DNA of 30,714 nt from Pauljensenia sp902373545 (GCF_041432775.1 NZ_JAPWAG010000027.1:1-30714), one strand, 5' to 3'; counted from the stretch's first letter, positions 1 through 6,384 are shown. The notes: generated by a model from the letters alone, not told the origin. A program made the numbers and translations.

Positions 1-303
1 CAGCAGCAGGGCCACCCGCGTGGCGGCTATCAGCAGGCCAGGCCACAGCAGGTCCGTGTGGCTCCCAGGCCTGCCCAGAGCGTGAGCAGCTCCACCGCGG
101 CGGACTCCAGCTCCGACAGCACACGTACCATCATCATCTGCGCGATCATTGCCGTCGTCTTCATCATCACGTTGATCGCCGGTATCTCCCTCAGGGACTA
201 TTTCTTCGAGGAAGTCGTCACGACCAGCAACGCACAGCTCCCGGCATCCTCCGAGCTCGTGCCCAGCACGCAAGCACAGCTACTCCCGGCCGCTTCGGCC
301 TGA
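1..303 (+). CDS. C-terminal part of a small membrane protein of unknown function (5' end outside window)
   Basis: The frame is open from base 1, so the gene starts before the window; 100 codons are visible, ending in TGA at 301-303. The first visible residues are rich in Gln, Arg and Pro. They are followed by a Ser/Thr/Asp stretch and one clear membrane segment (IIICAIIAVVFIITLIAGI), then a short Ala/Ser/Pro-rich tail. An internal ATG-like start at 58 exists, but the upstream codons continue the same Gln/Pro-rich composition, so a larger protein is more likely. The gene ends 20 bp before the alpha-glucosidase and may be co-transcribed with it. I do not recognise the family. Confidence 0.6.
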   Translation, partial: QQQGHPRGGYQQARPQQVRVAPRPAQSVSSSTAADSSSDSTRTIIICAIIAVVFIITLIAGISLRDYFFEEVVTTSNAQLPASSELVPSTQAQLLPAASA

Positions 304-323
304 TCCCCTCCTCGAGGACCGCG

Positions 324-2069
324 ATGATTCTGCGCCCCGATCTCCTGCCCGCCGCTCGTGTCGACGCCGACCCGTGGTGGATGAACGCGGTCCTCTACCA
401 GGTGTATCCGCGTTCCTTCCAGGATACGAACGGCGACGGGATCGGGGATCTGGCGGGAATTCACCAGCGCCTCGATTACCTGGCCGACCTGGGTGTCGAT
501 ATCGTGTGGATCTCCCCCATCTATCGGTCGCCGCAGGCTGACAACGGGTACGACATTTCCGACTATCGCGACATCGACCCGTTGTTCGGCGATCTCGCAG
601 CCTTCGACGCGCTGGTCGAGCGCGCCCACGAGCTGGGCATGCGCGTCGTCATGGATTTGGTGGTCAACCACACCTCGATCGAGCACCCCTGGTTCGTCGA
701 GTCGGCCTCGGGTCCCGACTCTGAGCGCCGCGACTGGTACTACTGGCGTGATCCGCGTCCCGGCTTCGAACCCGGAACACCAGGGGCGGAACCCACAAAC
801 TGGGAATCATTCTTCGGTGGCCCTGCCTGGGAGTACGACCCCGCCTCGGGCCAGTACTATCTCCACCTGTTTGCTCGGCAGCAGCCGGACCTGAACTGGG
901 AAAACCCCACGGTCCGTGACGCGGTCTACGACATGATGAACTGGTGGCTCTCGCGCGGCGTCGACGGCTTCCGCGTGGACGCGATCGACGTCATCTCCAA
1001 ACGCCCCGACCTGCCCGATGGCGGACCTGCGCGCGCCCCCTTCGGCGTGGGACACGAGTGCTTCGCGGACGGCCCACGCCTGCATGAATTCCTCCAGGAG
1101 ATGCATCAGCGCACCTTCGCCCATCACCCCGGCTCGTTCACGGTCGGCGAGGCCTCCAATGCCTCCCCCGAATCCGCGCTCCTGTTCTGCGCGCCCGAGC
1201 GTCGCGAATTCAACATGCTCATTCAGTTCGAGCACGTCAACCTCGGGCAGGAGAACGGCAAGTTCTCACCTCGCCCCCTGGCAGACGGCGAGCTCGCCGA
1301 GGTCCTCACGCGCTGGCAGGAGACCCTCGGCGATCGGGGGTGGAACGCCCTCTACCTGGAGAATCATGATCAGCCCCGCGCGGTGGCGCGCTTTGGTGAG
1401 CCCACCACCTCCTGGTTCGAGTCGGCAACTGCCCTTGCGACCGCGTATTTCCTCCAGCGCGGCACACCTTTCATCTACCAGGGCCAGGAAATCGGGATGC
1501 TCGGCGGCGATTTCACCGATGAGTCCGATTTCCGCGACGTCGAATCCCTCAACTACCTGCGCGCGCACCCTGGCCAAGGCGTGCCCGCGGGCCTGGCGGC
1601 GATCTCCCGAGATAACGGACGCACCCCCATGCAGTGGGATTGCTCCCCCGCCGCCGGCTTTACGACGGGACGCCCCTGGATCGACGTGCCCGCCTCGGCC
1701 TCGGCCATTAACGTCAAGGCCCAGCGTGAGGATCCCTGCTCCGTGTACGCGTACTACCGCGCGCTCATTGAGGCGCGCCACCGCGTCCCCGCGCTGACCT
1801 TCGGAGCCTTCGAGCGCATCGACGCGGGTGACGCAGCCCTTTTTGTCTACGCGCGGGCCTACCAGGACTCCATCGTCCTCGTCGCCGTCAACCTATCCGG
1901 GCGCGAGATTCGTCCCTCGGCCTCACTCCTCGATGAGGCCTACTCCCCCTCGCGCTGGAACCTGTACCTGAGCAACGGGTGCGCCAACACCGCGGCCGAT
2001 GCGCACGATCCCGCCCCGGCCTCGTCAATGAGGCCGTGGGAAGCGCGCGTTTACCTGGCCGCACGCTAG
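324..2069 (+). CDS. GH13 alpha-glucosidase / oligo-1,6-glucosidase
   Basis: The 581-residue protein is a glycoside hydrolase family 13 enzyme that hydrolyses terminal alpha-glucosidic bonds of maltose- or isomaltose-type oligosaccharides; it lacks a signal peptide and is probably cytoplasmic. The four family motifs are present: DLVVNH (residues 111-116), GFRVDA with the nucleophile Asp219, VGEA with the acid/base Glu276, and ENHDQ with His348-Asp349. The N-terminal WWMNAVLYQVYPRSF block and QADNGYDISDY are typical of the oligo-1,6-glucosidase/alpha-glucosidase branch, and the length is normal. GAGG at 314-317 precedes the ATG at a suitable distance. The exact substrate preference, and whether it might be a trehalose-converting relative, cannot be settled here. 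The stop codon lies inside the first unit of a 28-bp tandem repeat. Confidence 0.93.
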   Translation: MILRPDLLPAARVDADPWWMNAVLYQVYPRSFQDTNGDGIGDLAGIHQRLDYLADLGVDIVWISPIYRSPQADNGYDISDYRDIDPLFGDLAAFDALVERAHELGMRVVMDLVVNHTSIEHPWFVESASGPDSERRDWYYWRDPRPGFEPGTPGAEPTNWESFFGGPAWEYDPASGQYYLHLFARQQPDLNWENPTVRDAVYDMMNWWLSRGVDGFRVDAIDVISKRPDLPDGGPARAPFGVGHECFADGPRLHEFLQEMHQRTFAHHPGSFTVGEASNASPESALLFCAPERREFNMLIQFEHVNLGQENGKFSPRPLADGELAEVLTRWQETLGDRGWNALYLENHDQPRAVARFGEPTTSWFESATALATAYFLQRGTPFIYQGQEIGMLGGDFTDESDFRDVESLNYLRAHPGQGVPAGLAAISRDNGRTPMQWDCSPAAGFTTGRPWIDVPASASAINVKAQREDPCSVYAYYRALIEARHRVPALTFGAFERIDAGDAALFVYARAYQDSIVLVAVNLSGREIRPSASLLDEAYSPSRWNLYLSNGCANTAADAHDPAPASSMRPWEARVYLAAR

Positions 2070-2152
2070 AGCTCCCTCGAGCCTCTCCGCACGCTAGGGC
2101 CCTCTCGGGCCTCTCCGCACGCTAGGGCCCTCTCGGGTCTTCCGCACGCGAG
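2061..2152 (+). repeat. Tandem 28-bp hairpin repeats spanning the alpha-glucosidase stop codon
   Basis: The 9-mer gcacgctag occurs at 2061, 2089 and 2117 (period 28), and a variant, gcacgcgag, occurs at 2144 (period 27). The first copy includes the last codons and the TAG stop of the alpha-glucosidase gene. Each unit holds a short hairpin with a 4-nt loop: GCTC/GAGC (2071-2082), GGCCC/GGGCC (2098-2111) and GGCCC/GGGTC (2126-2139). Between units 1 and 2 a T-A pair is replaced by C-G, so pairing is kept although the sequence changed. They could act in termination or in protecting the mRNA 3' end. There is no U-tract. Confidence 0.7.
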
Positions 2153-2204
2153 CACGCGCAACATGCGAGCTCGCCTCCTTGCGCGCGAAGCGTCTTGTGA
2201 CGCT

Positions 2205-2290
2205 GCTTCCCCCGCGCGCGGTGTTCTCCGCGTGATCTGGGCCGCGTACAGCACCCGGTCGTGCCGCTTCCCCCGCGCGCGGGGCTCTCC
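2205..2290 (-). repeat. Two 25-bp repeats, 61-bp period, resembling a degenerate type I-E CRISPR remnant
   Basis: The two copies are at 2205-2229 and 2266-2290 and differ at 2 of 25 positions; the gap between them is 36 bp, giving a period of exactly 61. On the minus strand each copy starts GGAGA, has a GC-rich palindromic core (2270-2283 is a perfect 14-bp palindrome) and ends GGGGGAAGC. This resembles type I-E repeats (about 28-29 bp with 32-33-bp spacers, also 61 in total) in period and in the CCCCGCGCG core. Only two copies are convincing and no cas gene is in the window, so it may equally be an ordinary GC-rich repeat. Confidence 0.35.
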
Positions 2291-2385
2291 GAGACACCTT
2301 CCCGGCGCGTGAGGCGCCTCCCGAGAGACCTTCCCGCGCCGATCCGCATGCGTACCCGCGCGCCAAGAGTCGACACCACAGACGC

Positions 2386-2422
2386 ATGTGGGTGGGAGGA
2401 ACAGTGCTCCTCCCACCCACAT
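2386..2422. terminator. Bidirectional terminator between alpha-glucosidase and adhesin genes
   Basis: A perfect 15-bp inverted repeat (2386-2400 and 2408-2422) flanks a 7-nt loop, ACAGTGC. It lies between two convergent genes, 26 bp after the adhesin stop codon. No U-tract follows on either strand, as is common in high-GC actinobacteria. Confidence 0.85.
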
Positions 2423-2448
2423 CAGGCGCTAGCGCGCCGTTCGATCAG

Positions 2449-4089
2449 TCAGCGGTTGCGACGCTTGGCAGCAACCAGGGACAGGCCAGCGAAGGCGACG
2501 ATCCCAGCCAGGACTCCCACTCCCGTGGCGTCCGTACCGGTCACGGCCAGATGAGGCGTCGGCGACGGAGACGGGGTCGGAGTAGGCGTCGGCGTCTCGG
2601 ACGGGGTCGGGGTCGGGGTGGGCGTCGGCGTCGGAGTCGGAGCCAGCGTGTTCGTCAGGGTCAGCGAGTAGACATACTCGTCGCTCAGCGTGAAGGACGC
2701 CTCGCGGTTGTCGGCGGCCAGCATGACTCCGTCAGCCGTCTCAAAGACGCGGCTCTCAGCGTCGTTCCACGTGATCTCGGCGGCCGTGGGCAGATCACCC
2801 TCGGAGACGGTCACCTCGGTGCCCAGGGGCAGAGGCGTGGGGTACGTGTAGGTTTCGCCAGCCTTGATGGTCACCTCGAAGGTCTTGTCGACCGTCGGGT
2901 CGGCGGCGTTCGCCAGAGTGATCTTGAGCGTGTAGTCGAGGCCCTTCGCTTCGTCGGGCAGCTCGCCCTCCACCTTCTTGGTCACCGAGAAGGTCTGGTG
3001 AGCGTTGGCGTCAGCGCTTGCGCCGTACCACAGCACCTTCGTGATCGGGTCGACCGTTTCGCCCGGGACGTTGTACGTGACGGTGTTGGAGAACTCGCCG
3101 ACGATGTCGCTGGCGCGCTTGGCCCCCTCGACGCGGGCGGGCAGCATAATGATGGCCGACTGGTGGGCGGGGATCTCGCCGAGCTTCACGGTCACCTTGG
3201 TGGGCGTGCACTCGATCTGAGCGGCAGCCCCGAAGGCGCCATTGGAGGTGTCCTTGTCGCGGCGCAGACCCTCGGAGGTCGTCGGATCCGTGACGATGAA
3301 GGTGTGGGTCTTCGTGTAGTCCTTGACCGTGTCGCAGTCGAAGCTCCAGCGCGAACCGGCGGGGGCCTCGTCGACGATGGAGGCACCGGTCACGGCCGTG
3401 TCACCGGCGGGCAGGACCACTCGCCACATGATGGCCTTGTTCTCGTCACCATCTTCCGTGTCTGTCAGGTTGAGCCAGCCATCCTTCTGGTAGCGCGCCT
3501 CGCCGGGGGTGCGGCGAGTCATCTCGAGGTTGCGAGTAACCTTGCCACCGATCTCGACGACGTAGGTTTCGCCGCCAGGGCCGGTGTAGTGAGCCAGGCC
3601 GTTCGTGGTGACCGTTCCGTACCACTGCGCGGCGGTCTCCACCTTGTTATTAAAGACAACGGTGACGGTACCGTCAGCGGCCCAGGTACCGCAGCCGACC
3701 GTGATGTTGTCGTGCGAGATGACGTTGAAGGTGCGAGAGACGTTCGGGCGCAGAACGGACTCGCCGGTCGCCTTGTTGATCGCGTTCGCGTCGTAGGTGA
3801 AGTAGTCACCAGCCTTGACACGCCCCTCGGTCTTCCAGGGCAACTTGACGCCGAGGTCCCACCAGTCGCCCACCGCATGAACTTCATGTCCCGAGTGGTC
3901 AACCAACTGAACGTTCTCCCAATCCAACGTGACCTTGTCGCTCACGTCAGCAAGCGGTGCCGGGCACGTCGGGCTGTCCGCATAGGCAGGGACTTGCACG
4001 GAGACGAACTGTGTGACGCCAAAGAAACTTAATACCAATGCAAATATGGCAAGAAGTGCACCAAAGTGACGGCGCTTCAACGCAACCAT
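2449..4089 (-). CDS. Sortase-anchored surface adhesin with DUF5979-like domain and LAVTG signal
   Basis: This 546-residue protein is exported and covalently fixed to the cell wall. It has a signal peptide (MVALKRRHFG, a hydrophobic core, likely cut after Ala37 in VPAYA), then beta-rich domains resembling Ig-like adhesin folds of MSCRAMM type (about residues 40-330). A DUF5979-like domain follows (about 365-435; FSVTKKVEG ... GETYTYPTPLPLGT ... VTVSEG). Next come a Pro/Thr wall-spanning linker (484-512), LAVTG (514-518), a hydrophobic segment and the charged tail KRRNR. LAxTG rather than LPxTG is the class E sortase signal known from actinobacteria. AGGAG at 4096-4100 stands 6 nt before the ATG. 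The ligand is unknown, and no sortase gene is adjacent. A long open frame on the opposite strand is a GC-bias shadow. Confidence 0.88.
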   Translation of the reverse strand: MVALKRRHFGALLAIFALVLSFFGVTQFVSVQVPAYADSPTCPAPLADVSDKVTLDWENVQLVDHSGHEVHAVGDWWDLGVKLPWKTEGRVKAGDYFTYDANAINKATGESVLRPNVSRTFNVISHDNITVGCGTWAADGTVTVVFNNKVETAAQWYGTVTTNGLAHYTGPGGETYVVEIGGKVTRNLEMTRRTPGEARYQKDGWLNLTDTEDGDENKAIMWRVVLPAGDTAVTGASIVDEAPAGSRWSFDCDTVKDYTKTHTFIVTDPTTSEGLRRDKDTSNGAFGAAAQIECTPTKVTVKLGEIPAHQSAIIMLPARVEGAKRASDIVGEFSNTVTYNVPGETVDPITKVLWYGASADANAHQTFSVTKKVEGELPDEAKGLDYTLKITLANAADPTVDKTFEVTIKAGETYTYPTPLPLGTEVTVSEGDLPTAAEITWNDAESRVFETADGVMLAADNREASFTLSDEYVYSLTLTNTLAPTPTPTPTPTPTPSETPTPTPTPSPSPTPHLAVTGTDATGVGVLAGIVAFAGLSLVAAKRRNR

Positions 4090-4139
4090 AAGAAACTCCT
4101 ATCAACGGGATATGCGACAACGTCGCTTCACACGTAGAC

Positions 4140-4170
4140 AGTGTAGGTCATTACCCTGTAATTAGGTCAA
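4140..4170 (-). promoter_or_regulatory. Probable promoter of the surface adhesin gene
   Basis: On the minus strand, TTGACC (4165-4170) and TACACT (4140-4145) are separated by 19 bp. The predicted start of transcription, near 4133, would leave a 5' leader of about 44 nt that contains the AGGAG ribosome binding site. The spacer is slightly long for a sigma-70 promoter. Confidence 0.55.
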
Positions 4171-4381
4171 GAAATGATGCGAACTGCTCCCCACAAGCAC
4201 CTAAAACCCCCTTCGTCAAAGCCATTCATCCGCAATTTGCCTGGCTTTACTCACTCTGTGTCAAATTTGAAAACTCGGGCGTGTCGCGACAACGAACGGC
4301 GCGCGCAGACAAGCATGAATAACCAGCGATCAAACACACGCTCAGACCCGCATTTACCGCGTTGGAGATATTCAGACACTC

Positions 4382-4435
4382 TTCGATTACCTATCGAAAG
4401 TAATGCATAGCACCTCGCACTAACCACACTGTCAA
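4382..4435 (-). promoter_or_regulatory. Strong sigma-70-like promoter followed by a 5' hairpin
   Basis: On the minus strand, a perfect TTGACA (4430-4435) is followed after exactly 17 bp by TGCTAT (4407-4412). The predicted transcript begins near 4400 and at once enters a perfect 6-bp hairpin (arms 4382-4387 and 4393-4398, 5-nt loop). The transcript would run about 310 nt before the adhesin ATG, so it gives either a long leader or a separate small RNA. A 63-codon frame starting at 4439 reads through this area, but its codon use is unconvincing. Confidence 0.5.
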
Positions 4436-4508
4436 ACATGACACCCCTCACCCCACGCCACTCATGCCCCACGGCCCCCTCGTACCCCATTATTGTGAGG
4501 GCAGATCA

Positions 4509-4673
4509 ATGGCAAAACCCCCTCGCGACCACCGCATCGATGCCCTGGGGGACCGACAGAAGAGTGCGTATGAGTTCCCTCACGCGCTGTCGCGTGTGCT
4601 CACCAATCCCGCACTCGCTTGCAACGCAACAACGCTCTGCCCGCAAGGTCGTCAGCTCTGCATACGTGTATGA
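4509..4673 (+). CDS. Possible small protein of 54 residues (low confidence)
   Basis: An ATG at 4509 has GAGGG at 4497-4501, 7 nt upstream, and the frame runs 54 codons; the first ~33 codons end mostly in G or C. The product starts MAKPPRDHRIDALGDRQKS and contains three Cys near its end. Near 4640 the better codon pattern moves to another frame, which ends at TGA 4711-4713, directly before the terminator at 4714. The real gene could therefore be a frameshifted remnant of about 70 codons, or the transcript could be a non-coding RNA. The opposite strand also has an open frame without a good start. I do not recognise the product. Confidence 0.22.
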   Translation: MAKPPRDHRIDALGDRQKSAYEFPHALSRVLTNPALACNATTLCPQGRQLCIRV

Positions 4674-4713
4674 CGAGCCAGGCGCGTCGGCAGCTTGGCC
4701 GCGGCAGCAGTGA

Positions 4714-4742
4714 GGCGGGACCCTGCGGGGTCCCGCCTTTTT
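4714..4742 (+). terminator. Strong intrinsic terminator
   Basis: A perfect 10-bp stem (4714-4723 and 4728-4737) with loop TGCG is followed directly by TTTTT (4738-4742). This is the most canonical rho-independent terminator in the window and shows that something is transcribed rightwards from the 4440-4710 region. Confidence 0.9.
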
Positions 4743-4924
4743 GCACCCTGCATCGATTCGCCCCTGGCCCAGCCACCGCTAGGACTTAGATCACCCGAAT
4801 TGCGAACCTACGCTCAAAACGTCGTCCGCTTCGCCCCAAACCCCCCTTTTTTGGCGCATGCGGCCGAGGTGGACTGCACGTTGAGCACAACACCGACAAC
4901 CCACCGCACAACCCCGTGCCCATC

Positions 4925-5001
4925 GGGGGGTTTTACGACCATAGAAACCCCGTGACGGCGTGTCGCCGGCGTGTCGCACCCCTATGGTCGCAATTCCCCC
5001 C
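4925..5001. repeat. 77-bp interrupted palindrome
   Basis: The arms are GGGGGG (4925-4930) with CCCCCC (4996-5001), and CGACCATAG (4936-4944) with CTATGGTCG (4982-4990), separated by 5-nt internal loops in which two further T-A pairs are possible. The apical 37 bp contain the direct repeat GGCGTGTCGC twice. No T-tract follows, so it does not look like a terminator. It could be an end-to-end remnant of a mobile element or a structured RNA. Confidence 0.6.
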
Positions 5002-5394
5002 AAACAACAAGACCAAACGCGGCAACAGCGGGCGAGCTGCCTACCACCCCACGCACCAAAGACGCTAACCCGCCAACGACCGGCGGAGCGGGCACCGCAG
5101 CGCCCGGATTATGGTGACCATGAGCCACAGACCCTGGCGCGACCACCAGACATGACCCGAATGCACGGCGTCCAGGACACATGCCTTGGCAACATCTTAT
5201 GTTTATTCTTTACGTTGCTCATCACCACCTTCAATACCGACTTTAGCGCACCATTAAGCCGAAAAGTCCCGGGACAGTACACACGTTTTACATTTTAAGC
5301 CGTTAGTTCCAGGTGCGACGGATAGATGCATCAGGCCAAGGAGGCGTCATCGAAGACAGGCATCGCATCACCGGCCATACAGGTGGATACCTGG

Positions 5395-5507
5395 GCCCCT
5401 TTACTGCGCAGGTTAACCCCACAGGTGGCAGTCCAGGCAGGCCGCCCACAGTGCCATCAATAGGGTCCAGCTGCGCATGAACGGGTTACTGCTACCAGTA
5501 AAGGGGC
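5395..5507. mobile_element. MITE-like element or collapsed insertion sequence with inverted ends
   Basis: A perfect 12-bp inverted repeat, GCCCCTTTACTG (5395-5406) and its complement (5496-5507), bounds 113 bp. The inner flanks continue the match imperfectly (…CAG-T-AACCC-like) to about 25 bp. Terminal repeats of this size are typical of insertion sequences such as the ISL3 family, but the interior is far too short for a transposase. I see no target-site duplication. Confidence 0.45.
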
Positions 5508-5514
5508 TCACATG

Positions 5515-5634
5515 CACATCCACGAGCCCTCAAGGGGATCGCCAGACTCGCGCGCACATGCGCAAGCCAACAAGGAGATCCCCAGCCCCACGTACACATC
5601 CACGAACCCACGTGCACATCCGCGAGCCACGCGC
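5515..5634. repeat. Degenerate 20/40-bp periodic repeats
   Basis: The motif CACATCC-CGAGCC or a variant starts at 5515, 5555, 5595 and 5615, so copies lie 40, 40 and 20 bp apart. The intervening half-units share GGGATC/GAGATC..CCAG. The block begins 7 bp after the MITE-like inverted repeat. No coding frame across it has a ribosome binding site. Confidence 0.6.
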
Positions 5635-5831
5635 GTATCCCAGGCCAAGCACGCAGGACTGCCGTGCGCGTAGCGCCCTTACTCACATCGACAACCACTC
5701 CCCCGCGCACCGACACCCCGGCACGCCCCCACAGCCCCGTATCCGCGGAACGCAGCCACGGCCTCGTCAATTGGAGAGGGGAAAAAGAGAACACGCAACG
5801 GAACAACGGCAGGACACCGCGAGGAGAATAC

Positions 5832-5859
5832 AAAAAAGCCGGATCAGAAGATCCGGCTT
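5832..5859 (-). terminator. Terminator of the tRNA operon
   Basis: On the minus strand a perfect 10-bp stem (5850-5859 and 5836-5845) with a 4-nt loop is followed by a run of T (six A on the plus strand, 5832-5837, the last two within the stem). It starts 3 bp after the CCA of tRNA-Val(CAC), the last gene of the cluster. Confidence 0.9.
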
Positions 5860-5861
5860 GA

Positions 5862-5936
5862 TGGTGGGCGATACTGGGATCGAACCAGTGACCTCTTCCG
5901 TGTGAAGGAAGCGCGCTACCCCTGCGCCAATCGCCC
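5862..5936 (-). tRNA. tRNA-Val (anticodon CAC)
   Basis: The acceptor stem pairs GGGCGAT with ATCGCCC (5930-5936 and 5866-5872). The anticodon stem CTTCC/GGAAG encloses the loop TTCACAC, so the anticodon is CAC (codon GUG). The T-arm contains GGTTCGATCC. It is the last gene of the operon and the only one with an encoded CCA (5862-5864). It differs from the tRNA-Val(GAC) at 6170-6241 only in the D-loop and the anticodon loop. Confidence 0.97.
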
Positions 5937-5937
5937 G

Positions 5938-6008
5938 AGGTGGGTACGGGATTCGAACCCGTGTATACGGCTTTGCAGGCCGCTGCCTCGCCTCTCGGCC
6001 AACCCACC
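5938..6008 (-). tRNA. tRNA-Cys (anticodon GCA)
   Basis: The acceptor stem is GGTGGGT/ACCCACC (6002-6008 and 5939-5945) with U as discriminator base, as expected for cysteine. The anticodon loop CTGCAAA gives GCA. CCA is not encoded. Only one nucleotide (5937) separates it from the downstream tRNA-Val(CAC). Confidence 0.96.
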
Positions 6009-6042
6009 ACGCCCAATGGGATCGTGTGGATTCCCGATTGAG

Positions 6043-6115
6043 AGCGGATGACGGGACTCGAACCCGCGACCCTCACCTTGGCAAGGTGATGCTCTACCAA
6101 CTGAGCCACATCCGC
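6043..6115 (-). tRNA. tRNA-Gly (anticodon GCC), copy 2
   Basis: The acceptor stem is GCGGATG/CATCCGC (6109-6115 and 6044-6050) with discriminator U, and the anticodon loop TTGCCAA gives GCC (codons GGC/GGU). The gene is identical in sequence to the one at 6243-6315. CCA is not encoded. Confidence 0.97.
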
Positions 6116-6169
6116 GTGAACCGCTTGTGCGGCTGGGCATAATGCCCGAGAACCCTCAAGGGGTTTCCG

Positions 6170-6241
6170 TGGGCGATACTGGGATCGAACCAGTGACCTC
6201 TTCCGTGTCAGGGAAGCGCGCTCCCGCTGCGCCAATCGCCC
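6170..6241 (-). tRNA. tRNA-Val (anticodon GAC)
   Basis: The acceptor stem is GGGCGAT/ATCGCCC and the anticodon loop CTGACAC gives GAC (codons GUC/GUU). CCA is not encoded. It lies one nucleotide after the first tRNA-Gly, the same spacing as Cys-Val(CAC). Between this gene and tRNA-Gly copy 2 there is a short GGGCAT/ATGCCC hairpin (6135-6147). Confidence 0.96.
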
Positions 6242-6242
6242 G

Positions 6243-6315
6243 AGCGGATGACGGGACTCGAACCCGCGACCCTCACCTTGGCAAGGTGATGCTCTACCAA
6301 CTGAGCCACATCCGC
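6243..6315 (-). tRNA. tRNA-Gly (anticodon GCC), copy 1
   Basis: This is the first gene of the tRNA operon. The acceptor stem is GCGGATG/CATCCGC (6309-6315 and 6244-6250), the discriminator is U and the anticodon GCC. It is identical to the copy at 6043-6115. Confidence 0.97.
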
Positions 6316-6354
6316 GTTGTTTTCAGAACGTTTCCGTTCCTCGCAACGGGTAAA

Positions 6355-6384
6355 ACCTTAACAGACCTTCCGGCAAGAATGCAA
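6355..6384 (-). promoter_or_regulatory. Probable promoter of the tRNA operon
   Basis: On the minus strand, TTGCAT (6379-6384) and TAAGGT (6355-6360) are 18 bp apart, about 40 bp upstream of the first tRNA-Gly. No other good promoter pair lies between it and glgX, which is transcribed in the opposite direction. Confidence 0.5.

Larger units (their letters stand above)
4743..5831. other. Long region without a convincing gene
   Basis: About 1.1 kb between the terminator at 4742 and the tRNA cluster terminator. Short open frames exist on both strands (for example 4960-5298 +), but they lack ribosome binding sites and biased codon use and have odd composition. What can be seen are repeats: a 77-bp interrupted palindrome (4925-5001), a 113-bp inverted-repeat element (5395-5507) and 40-bp degenerate repeats (5515-5634), described separately. 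Base composition is more AT-rich than in the flanking core genes, especially near 5200-5300. A region of decayed mobile DNA beside tRNA genes is a reasonable reading. Confidence 0.6.

Noticed and set aside
2386..4032. 548-codon open frame on the + strand opposite the adhesin gene
   Set aside because: It is antisense to a gene with a signal peptide, domain pattern and sorting signal; the translation is Arg/Gly/Val-rich and begins inside the terminator hairpin.
4174..4410. 78-codon + strand frame upstream of the adhesin gene
   Set aside because: No ribosome binding site, no codon bias, and it lies across the minus-strand promoter region.
4497..4742. Possible 6S, tmRNA, SRP or RNase P RNA
   Set aside because: None of the conserved sequence signatures of these RNAs is visible; kept only as an unidentified transcript.
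4960..5298. 112-codon + strand frame in the long gap
   Set aside because: The start lies inside the 77-bp palindrome, composition is irregular and there is no ribosome binding site.
5477..6235. Open frames on both strands running through repeats and tRNA genes
   Set aside because: They read through structural RNA genes, whose sequence is explained by the tRNAs.
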